Of a stretch of DNA of 64,000 bases, positions 46,161 to 55,000 are shown in pieces; the first letter of the stretch is position 1, and every line of letters starts with the position of its first letter. The position numbers and the translations under genes were made by a program. Location: assembly GCA_026315105.1 (NCBI GenBank), contig CM048744.1:372647159-372711158 (forward strand), read 5' to 3'. Source of the stretch: Locusta migratoria. Taxonomy: Eukaryota > Arthropoda > Insecta > Orthoptera > Acrididae. The notes below the pieces were generated by a model that was not told the origin of the DNA, searched no databases, and saw only the letters and a program-made list of their open reading frames with translations.

Positions 46161-46245
46161 CCCAGGAGGACTCTAACCTCCACGGCGAGCAACCGCGCAC
46201 TCCGCAGCGAAACGCTTTAGACCGCTCGGCTACTCCACTGCAGCT
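46001..46245 (-). repeat. tRNA-derived SINE with CA-repeat, inserted in RTE
   Basis: The minus-strand head contains GTAGCCGAGCGGTCTAAAGC, the 5' part of a Leu/Ser-type tRNA, with an A-box TAGCCGAGCGG. A B-box region follows (inverse of GACTCTAACCTCC, decayed from TTCGAxTCC). The body on the plus strand is GGACCAAACTGCGTGGTCAT...CTAACCTAAGGACAACAC, a form I recall as very common in locusts. CTATATTTCC (45991-46000) and CTATTTTTCC (46246-46255) form a 10-bp duplication with one mismatch. Confidence 0.85.
46110..46158. repeat. (CA)n microsatellite
   Basis: About 24 CA units inside the SINE at 46001-46245. Expansion here probably grew from the ACACACAC naturally present in this SINE family. Confidence 0.95.
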
Positions 46246-46430
46246 CTATTTTTCCCCTAGTTATACATCCTTCTACAGACAGGCATTTGGTGTCTAGCCA
46301 TTCCTGCTTAGCTATTTTGCACTTCCTACCTATCTCTCAATAGCATATACTATCATATTGTTTGAGATGAGAGATGGTATGTTGGATAAGCTGTGACTTA
46401 GCCATAACCTAAGGGGTTGTTTCCAGATTG

Positions 46431-46715
46431 ATATTTTCACTCTGCACTGATATGAAACTTCCTAACAGATTAAAACTGTATACCAGACCAAGTTTTAAAT
46501 TTGGGACTTACCTTTTGCGGGCAAGCACTCTACAAATTGAGCTATCCTGGTACACTTCGTGGTCATCCTCACAGCTTTATGTCCATCAGAAGAGCCTTTG
46601 TCCATGAAAAGCAGAGATTGCAGGTTTGTGTTCCGATTTGGCACACAGTTTTAATTAGCCAGTAAGTTCCATATCAGTACAGGCTCTGCTGCAGAGTGAA
46701 AATATCATTCTGGAA
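46431..46715. mobile_element. Foldback element with tRNA-like centre
   Basis: The left end TTCCAGATTGATATTTTCACTC and the right end read inwards, TTCCAGAATGATATTTTCACTC, match. The similarity continues (GATATGAAACTTCCTAACAG against GATATGGAACTTACTGGCTA) for about 80 bp. Between the arms on the minus strand is a tRNA-like segment GATAGCTCAATTTGTAGAGTGC, with an A box and a decayed B box. I recall this as an abundant locust repeat. No target duplication was established. Confidence 0.75.
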
Positions 46716-48059
46716 TGATCACTAATTTTAAGCTAACATTGAGGAAACGTAGGAACTCTGTAACTAATCAGAAGCTATACAAACAGCAAACAATAAAAAT
46801 TCAGCTTGAGGAAGGTAATGCTCTCAGTAAGAATTTAGACTTTTTATAGGCCATGTGCAAGGTAAATTGATGCTAAGGTGTAGTGTGATCGTGTTATTTT
46901 ATGACGAACATGACAAATTTGTTTTTACTTTGAGGTAGTCAATATTCAAGAAATCCTCGCTTTAAAAAAGTCCAGTTAGTTTGTGCCTTTGAAGAGAATG
47001 CTAAAAATTTATAAGTCGTATCTTCAGACTTTGTGGAATATCCATTGACTGCATCATGTGTTGAAGAAGAAGAAATATAACAAATGCAATACTTCAAAAT
47101 CTTTTAATTAACTTTTCACATTCATATTGTTTGTGAAACTGAGGGTTTAGTTTGATCCTCTAATCACTACATTGGCGTTGGAGCTGGTAGACATCAGCTG
47201 CTGGGTGCTCGAGCAGTTACGCACTAAAGATCTCTAAGCAAGACAGTGTAGCTACTGCGCACCTCGCCTTGCACATGCACAAATTCTTCACATTTGGTTT
47301 TGGTGCATTGAAGATTCATAAAAAAACACATCATATTTGGTAAAATACCTTATAACTATAAATTAAAGATGCAGCAACTATAAAAGCCTTTACACAACTT
47401 CAATTATTAATAATAATGAAGTCACTGTTCTTCACCTAGCAAAAATAGTAATGTGCTTAGCGGCATCGCAATGTGATGTTGAATGTATTAGGTTCGAGAC
47501 CGACTGCAAGTCATTTTTTAAGCCCAATCTTTTTTTGAACAGAAACGGGAACAACAATGACTTTTGTATTGTTACTTGTCACATATACTTTGGACGTTTA
47601 TGCAAATTGTCGCGATTTTGAGGGTAAATAACATTTATATTCTTCATATTTAACTGTTTGAAGAGATGTGGGGGAGAGCAGCCTCTGTGCATGCATAAGG
47701 TTAGGAGGGGTTGCTGCTTACAGTGTCACGTGACCTGAAGGTAGCTTGTTTCTTCATTGTAACAGATTCATTTTGTTACAGTCACTTAACTGTGTAATCA
47801 GTTACTGTGTTTTAGTATTCATATGTTCTTGGTGTTTATTATCAAAGAAAAATAAACAATGTTCAGTATCTTTGAGAAATAAATTGCTCAGCTTTAATCT
47901 TGGCAGAGAATTATGAAGTAAAGAAGCTTGGTAAGCCGACATCTCAGCTTGAGTCGAAGGAAGTGGAAACAAGCTGAGGTAAGACATTCAGCAAATCTTT
48001 TAACGGAGGAGCCACTCACAGTGGTTGTGGGAGCGTTGGCGCCAAAACATCAACACACT
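46716..48059. other. No gene; possible LTR remnant and tRNA-like box
   Basis: AT-rich. GGTTCGAGACC at about 47500-47510 is a good B box, with a weak A box (TTAGCGGCATCG) 40 bases before it, so a further SINE head is possible. TGTGGGGGAGAGCAG near 47670 and TTGGCGCCAAAAC near 48035 could be an LTR start and primer-binding site, but no second LTR exists in view. Confidence 0.3.
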
Positions 48060-48079
48060 GGGGGGGGGGGGGGGGGGGG
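48060..48079. repeat. Poly(G) tract, 20 bases
   Basis: Uninterrupted G run. An open frame that crosses it (47928-48197) shows no domain and is not called. Confidence 0.95.
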
Positions 48080-48554
48080 TTGTCACCACTATCAAGATCC
48101 AGCACTGAAAGAAGTGAACCCCTGGTCATCTGAAGCACCAGCCACCACTACTATGCATACAGAATTCCCTGAGCAATATTTGGTCTCAGAATTTTAAACA
48201 ATCCCAAAAATAAACTATTTGGTTATCTTGGGCCAGATCTAGAACATACAGCATAACTTGTTACACTACAATGGAAGAAAGAAAGGACCCACCAGAGTTA
48301 ATATTATACTAGGAAGATATTACAAAAGCAGATCAAAACTATGCTTAATTCAACGAAATCAGGAGAAAGTCTATAACAAGTAAACAAAACTGTTTCCAAA
48401 ATGCATTCTAGGTATTTAAAAGACAGAATTTATCGGCAAATTCTCAAAGAAGACTAAGAATCTTACACAAAAAGGAGTCAATGAAAGAAAGTTATCTGTC
48501 CAGTGCTCAATTGAAACCGATGAAATGAATGGCAGAATACCAAAGTCTATCTTC

Positions 48555-48589
<35 letters not shown>

Positions 48590-49119
48590 AAATCAGATCA
48601 CAAATAAAGTTCTTATTTTGAACTATTGCATGGGTGTTAAAAAGGAAAATAAGGAAATACAGTTTTCAACATGGCTGTTAGGGCAGCAACAAATTAGAAT
48701 TATTTTTTTTTTTATATATAAAATAGGTACAGTTCTGCCCTCTACCTGGATTTGACAGTGACCAGTATATTGTTCTTAATAGCGGCAGTGAAAGCAAGAT
48801 GTGTAGTATTTAAAGTAATGTGATCCAGCTGCTGCTGTTCACAAAACACAAATGAGCTAGCACAACATTGTTTGGCAAATGAAACAAATTTATTCATGGA
48901 GGTTATATCCTCAACACTTTGCAGTTCAATGGTCAATCTAGACCTAATACAAGTTTTAAATGTTTCTAAAATATTCACTAAACCCCAGTAAGAATTTCCA
49001 GGTGGCCTCAGTGCTATTAATACAATTTAACCATTTTAGGTAATTTTTGCTTACCTTTCTTTTACAAAATAAATCATTAAAGTTAATGAAATCATTTTAT
49101 TATTATTATTATTTTAATG
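48080..49119. other. No gene seen; poly(T) at 48558-48585
   Basis: AT-rich with a 28-base T run. The minus-strand frame 48978-48742 has no recognised domain. It might belong to the minus-strand LINE that follows, but I cannot show this. Confidence 0.35.
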
Positions 49120-49640
49120 TTCCGGCACTTAATGTCATTCACCTTCTTGCTTCCCAATACAATTTTTTTAAGTTTCAATAACAATTGTACAATTCTGAGC
49201 ACTCTTGTAAATTATCACTGTTCATTATGGTGCCACTATTGTGACACTGAACACATTCTGGAGACACCAGGATGGAGATCTTGTGCATGTGGGTGGCCAA
49301 ACAGTCATGCCCAGTAGTCAGGCGGAATGTTGCTACTGCCTCTCTTATTGGTTCATCTGGTATCGGTTGGTTATCCAACAGGGTTCCGAGCTCTCCCCCC
49401 TCACATGAGATTTTATGATTATTCTCAATCCTCTTTTAAAAATATTGTTAATAAAGCGTTTTACTGCAAAATATAACAGGGTAGTTTTTCCAATTTGTTT
49501 AATTTTTGTGCCCTTTTTGGCTAGGAAATCAGCTTTCTCATTACCATCTATGCCACAGTGAGATGGTATCCACTGAATTGCAATTTTCTTGTTGTGTTGT
49601 TGTAGGGACTTAATTATTTCTTGATATCTTTTACTTTAGC
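49120..49640 (-). pseudogene. LINE RNase H and C-terminal region
   Basis: Minus strand: KKIAIQWIPSHCGIDGNEKA DFLAKKG (49600-49500) is the RNase H C-terminal motif WIPSHxGIxGNExAD found in I/R1/Jockey-type LINEs. After about 100 bases, IREAVATFRLTTGHDCLATH and MHKISILVSPECVQC (49350-49240) follow, the conserved FRLxTGH...HxxxI...C..C tail. Frameshifts and a stop are present. The reverse transcriptase is not nearby. Confidence 0.8.
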
Positions 49641-51179
49641 AATTTTTGGATCTCTTAAGTTAACAATTGAAATGATTTTTAAAACAGTATTTTTATCAAG
49701 AAGCACATGTATTACTGTAATTACCTAGATCTAAAACTGATATTATATAAGAAAACACTACTGTGTGAATAACAGATGGGAACAACTTTTTCTATCTCAT
49801 CCCATCAGGTAAGTCTCCCTTTGCCCAGGGTAACTTTTCAATAACTGAATCCATATCCTGTTGTTCTTTCCTTCCATTCCCTCTTCCCCTCCTTTCAACC
49901 CCTCTGCCAAAAGAGTGCCACCATATTATAAGCATTTACTCATAGTACATTTGTCTACCTAGTTATATTTTCAAAAACTAATTACATAAATGTATAATAT
50001 TTCCCCAGTCTTTGAAACTGTGATTTTGAACGAAAATTGCTGGTGGTGGTGTCTTGTAAAGTACAACACAAATTAATTGTCTATTTGATTCATTACATAC
50101 TTAACCTTCAGCTCATACACTGGTCGTTTGGACTGGGGCACCCCCCCCCCTTCTCTCTGAGTGTGTCTAAGTACTCAGTCCTCCATAGTAGCCTCGATAT
50201 CATTTAAGAGGAAGTAAGTCTTCTTTGTTGTGGATTTGTCTGAAGTTCTGTAATCAACAAATTTCACTCTCCGCTCCCAGTCAAAAAAGCCTAAGGTGTA
50301 CACTGAATGTCTATTTTCTCCAGTTCAATGTACCCTGTGTACCCTCAAGTTGTGTGTTTTTATCAAGAGTGGGAGAAAACTATGGGTGGGGGAGGGGGAA
50401 TGAATGGTACACTAAATGGATTTTAAGACAATTAGATGGTAAATATACTGAAAGAAACAGCACTCCGGTCTTAAAGACTGAGTGTAAGCTGTGTGTCCCG
50501 TAATGGGGTGTATAGGCTGAAAGTAATAAACCTACTGTAATAAACAGTGCCACCCGTTACGATTTTCTCTCTCTCTCTCTTTTTTCCCCTCCAATCAATA
50601 ATCTTCACCTTCTAAAACACTATTTTGTGTATTTAATGTAAAAAAGACTGCCCAATTCCATTCTTTGCAATGTGAAGAAAAAAGTTTGACATTACAGTAA
50701 CGAAGTCACTGCAGATGGAAAACAGGAGATTGGACTGAACATGGATGGGGGAAGAAAATTTTCTAAAAGGGAATCATTCTTGGAAGGAGGACAGATGTTA
50801 AGACACAATGACACTAGAGTGTACATACATACAGTTTGAACAGGATCAACAGTATACATTATGAATAGGTTTGTTTTCATTTACCTATGAAGCGACAAAT
50901 TTTACTCATGAAGGATAAAGAATTTATTGACGATGTCACGAAATGAGAATTGTGCATTCAGTGACTCTGCAAGTGTTAGGATTTCTGTACTGATTTTTCT
51001 TTCAGCATCAAACTCGGAGCTGAAGATATGTGTTTTTCATATCACTTCCTCATGTATTTTACAGTAAGATGTAATGATGAATTTCACAACAATGCTGTCA
51101 ATCTGTAGAAGATTTCAGAAAGGAAGGAAGAATAGAGTTTTTAACACCCCATTGACCATGTCGTCTTCAAATGTGTAGC
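49641..51179. other. No gene seen
   Basis: AT-rich DNA with short C and G runs (50142-50151; GGGGGAGGGGG at 50389-50399) and CT repeats at 50570-50582. The open frame 50225-50503 has no recognised domain. Confidence 0.35.
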
Positions 51180-51385
51180 TCATGTTAAGATTGATTAAGT
51201 GAGGATGGGGAAGGAAATCTGCTATTCCCTTTCAAAGTAACTATCCCAGCATTTGCCTGGAGAGATTGAGGAAATCATGGAAAACCTAAATCTAGATGGC
51301 AGGGGGGGGGGGGGGGTATATGAACCACCATCCTCCCAAATGAGAATCCAGTGTGTTGACACAGTGCCACCTCACTTTGTGTGTA
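51180..51385 (-). repeat. tRNA-derived SINE, B box lost to a G tract
   Basis: The minus-strand head AGTGAGGTGGCACTGTGTCAACACACTGG contains an A-box region. TGGTGGTTCATATACC stands where the B box should be, and the plus-strand G run at 51302-51315 replaces the next bases. The body CTATCCCAGCATTTGCCTGG and CATGGAAAACCTAAAT is one I recall from locust SINEs. Confidence 0.7.
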
Positions 51386-51974
51386 GAAGATTTAGGTTTT
51401 TAGTAGTAAAAAACAAATAAACTTATAAATAGGTATATTTGCACACACTCACAAGCATACAATTCAAAAATTTCATACACCAGTGCGAGATTCTAGCAGA
51501 AAGTTCAGCAGCTATACATAAATTTTAACTCGTCAACAAAAAATCAGTCACATAAAATATTCATTAGTTTCTTCCATAAAAAAACTAATCATCATGGTGA
51601 TTTTGGCTCTCATAAATATTAACCAATAAATAACCAAATAAATATTCCAGTGCAGTATTGAATCACAAAGTCCCTAATATGCACATTTGCACACAAACTC
51701 TTCTTTCCATTTTCAAAAATACAAAATTGCATTGTTCACACATTCACTGTTGTGAGATAATCAAAGAACATCATCTATTCTTTTCACTCACTACATGTCA
51801 CTATGTAATACAGTATCTCTCCAAGTGACTAACAAGCAGGAACACTGACTCCAGTATGGAGTATCACTCTTTGTTGGCTTCATATCAGCCATTCTTTGTC
51901 AGTTAAAAGGCACCTAATCGAATCAAAACAACTGTTCATCCATTACTGTTCAGCTCTGCTCGCAGTTACTCCTA

Positions 51975-52091
51975 TCAGCAGCCAGATATGTCCTTCTTAA
52001 CAGTCTTGCGGTGCCAGCGTTGTTCACTAGGATCAAAGCCTTTTTCCAGAGCACCAAATACTGCCCATTCAGGGGTAGGATACATGTAGTC
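51975..52091 (-). CDS. TYW1: TYW1 terminal exon
   Basis: 117 bp, 38 codons and the stop TGA: DYMYPTPEWAVFGALEKGFD, then PSEQRWHRKTVKKDISGC. Acceptor TTTGTTTCAG. The TPxWAxFGAxExGFDPxxxR pattern and the final GC identify it. Confidence 0.9.
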   Translation of the reverse strand, partial: DYMYPTPEWAVFGALEKGFDPSEQRWHRKTVKKDISGC

Positions 52092-55000
52092 CTGAAACAA
52101 ATTTGATTAGTCAATGGCTAATCACAACAGACAGAAATGGCAAATTCATCTAAAAATCATTAATGACAATTCGCAACTACAATGAGTGTAAAAAGTATTC
52201 GTCTAGCTCCATATTTTTTTTAACCTACTAAGTCTGTTTAACGTGAAACAAAGTGAATATAAAATCAGAAAAGCCAGTCCTGCAAAAAGTTCTTTGGGAA
52301 ATCTTTTCATTGAAAAGAAAGAGAAGAAAATACATTGTAATCGATAACAAGATTAATAAAATAGAAAATGTAATACAAGATATACTTCATAAAGTATTCG
52401 TAAACCATTTGAATGTGCCAAAATCTTCACCCAGTGATTAAACAACAACACTGGCCCATTAGCCTAGTAATAGATTTTTTTCTAGGATCGTTTGGTATGG
52501 TGCGGGATGCCAAATAAGTTTTCGACCTCGAAAGTGCGGGGGATAACTTTTGGTGGCCAAAAAGTGTTGAAATTTTTGGACTTTTTCCAGTTACTCACTT
52601 ATAACTCAAAAACGGTCGAACTTTAGCAAAAACCTGATAAGCACTGAAATAAAGACGACAAAATTCTGCGTTGATTAAAAGAAATAAATTGAAAATCAAT
52701 TGAATAGTTCAATTTTTATGGCGTTTCAAAGAAAAATAATTTTTTCAAACTTTGCCAAAAACTATTTTTTTCCAATTTTAAATGTGTTTTAATGTCCCAG
52801 CATCAAATGTTATCAGTACCCCATTACTTTAAAGTTGTAGAACATCAATTTTTCCCAATTTGGGCAGATTTTTAATTTTTTAATTTTTATTTATTTATTT
52901 TATTTTATTATATTATTTTTTTGGGCCATATACTGCAATATAGAGAAACCTTAAATTCACACTTTGGTTTTAGCAATTTTTTAATGGTGTTTTTTTTAGT
53001 AGAAGACTTAATTCTAACTTTATTCTGAGGCTATTTTATGTCATCTGTATGCACATTAAATTGTTTTAAGGAAATTGAGAAAATTTAAAAAAATAATTTT
53101 TTGATAATTTCCCCCACATATTTATTGTTTATAGGGATGAGCAGTTACCCGGTTCCACTCGTTTGCGCTCACTGGACCTTAATGAGACCGAAGGCATAAT
53201 GATATAGACGAGAAACCTACATAGGACCTGTTGACTTTAACAGGGGTTTGAGTGGGATAGGGGGGTGGCACTGATGGGAGAATGTTAGTCTGGAAGCAGG
53301 TAGCGGACATCCCCATCACCGGCAACAATCCTCCCTCTGCATCCCCACCAACCTGCCCTCTGAAAGAGCCACTGTCACCTTCGCTATACCTTCGAGCTTT
53401 TCAGTTGAAAACTTGAAACCTTTTCGCCAAAGTGAATAGATAACAATATGTTGTGAGCCAGTTATTGTGTGTGTTTCAACATGAGTGGAAACATTTTCAT
53501 CATCTACAAAGTCGATGTTGAGGAAGGTAAATTGTCAGTTGTCAAAGGGAGAGGTGTGAGAAGATTGTTGGAGAGCAGCAGAAAAAGAAAGAACGCTGAA
53601 CATATGTTTGCTGGAGAGAGTTCGAGAGGTAACTGTTCATATTACATAGCAGAAACATTACAGTAATCCTGAATTGATTGATGCTTACGTTCTTCATGGA
53701 TATAAAGAAGCTGGGAGAATCTTCCATTCGAGTATTGGATGCAACAGAGGACGCTGATTTACTTATTGTGACAAAAGCTTGCTCTCAGTCACCTAGATTC
53801 GACACTGTGCTTGTGGTCAGTGAGAATATTGATGTTCTAGTCATCACGTGGGGGGCTACCAGCAAAACACCTCTTGCTCTCTCATGCCTTTTCTGGATGT
53901 GACAACCTCCACGCCATTAGAGCATGGTAAAATCAGACTGTGCTGCTATGCTGTTCTACAAGGCATCTTCAACTCCAGCAGATATAAGTAGAGCTGGTGA
54001 GAATATCCAGACGGCAATATATGGCACAAGGAGAATGTCCACCCAAAGCATCAATGAGCTGAGGTATCATCTCTTTGAAGATGTCTACATAGGCGAAGTT
54101 CATCTTGCCGCTAATTCCTCCAACACTCGGCGCTATGGACCTGCACAGCTACAGAGCATTCCTCCAGGTTCAGTGGTGGATGGGAAACACACTAGACCCA
54201 CTTGAATGGGGTTGGAGGCGGGAAAGCCTGGGACTTACTCGCATTCCTATGATAAAAGAAACTACTCCTAAAGAGCTTCTGAAACTCTTGTTCTGCAGCT
54301 GCAAAAAGGGATGCACCGGTGCATGCATTTGCTGCAAATCTAACCTCAATTGCACCACTGTGTTCAAAAATTGTGTGAGGAACTTGTGCACAAACTCTCC
54401 AAGTATCAAACTTGACGATCTTGATGTGGAGTAAGATGATGATGAACCTGTTGAGGAACTTTGGGGCAAGGAAGCAGCAAATAACGCCAATCAGTCTGGC
54501 GAAGAAGAGCCTGAACTGGGACCATCAAAACGAACTAAATTGTAAATATTAATTACCTGTTATTGGAATCATTCCTGTAAATAAGTATAGTTCAAAACCT
54601 TGTATCTAATGTTGGATTTGACATTTTAAATTGTGTGTTAAACGAGATTTCCAAGTTCTAACTTAATTATCTTTCATTTACTTTGGTATAATATGTACTT
54701 ACAAGCATATAAAATCCATAATTCATTTAGAAAAAGGTTTTCAGGCTTTAAATACATGTGTAGGGAACAAGAAATCAGCTTTACATGTCATCTCGTGACT
54801 AATGTAGACATTAAATTTTAGGCATGGGTCGAAGCCTTAATAAATTTAGATTTTCAAATTTTCTCAAAATTTCCTTAATTCCAATTTAAAGTGCATACAG
54901 ATGACATAAAATAGCCTTAGAATAAAGTTAGAATTAAGCCCTCTACTAGAAAAAAACATTAAAAAAATCGCTAAAACCAAAGTGTGAATTTAAGGTTTCT

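Larger units (their letters stand above)
44370..46330 (-). pseudogene. RTE family B, second long copy
   Basis: Minus strand, more decayed than the copy at 24791. Recognisable are MFCADEV-like FADD-region remnants near 45130, GCSTEDIKCRMAMGRQAFLR KR (44945-44850), LYASDAWKINSSDRKRVEAF (44790-44730) and CCRKMLKIGWIDHVSNVEIL. The 3' end is at 44370 (inverse of GAGACTGAAGGCAACAACAA). Compared with the other copy it has an extra about 60 bases near 44790-44845. A SINE interrupts its 5' part at 46001-46245. Confidence 0.8.

Noticed and set aside
47670..48060. Possible solo LTR plus primer-binding site (TGTGGGGGAGAGCAG ... TTGGCGCCAAAAC)
   Set aside because: No second LTR, no target duplication and no convincing gag after it; kept only as a remark.
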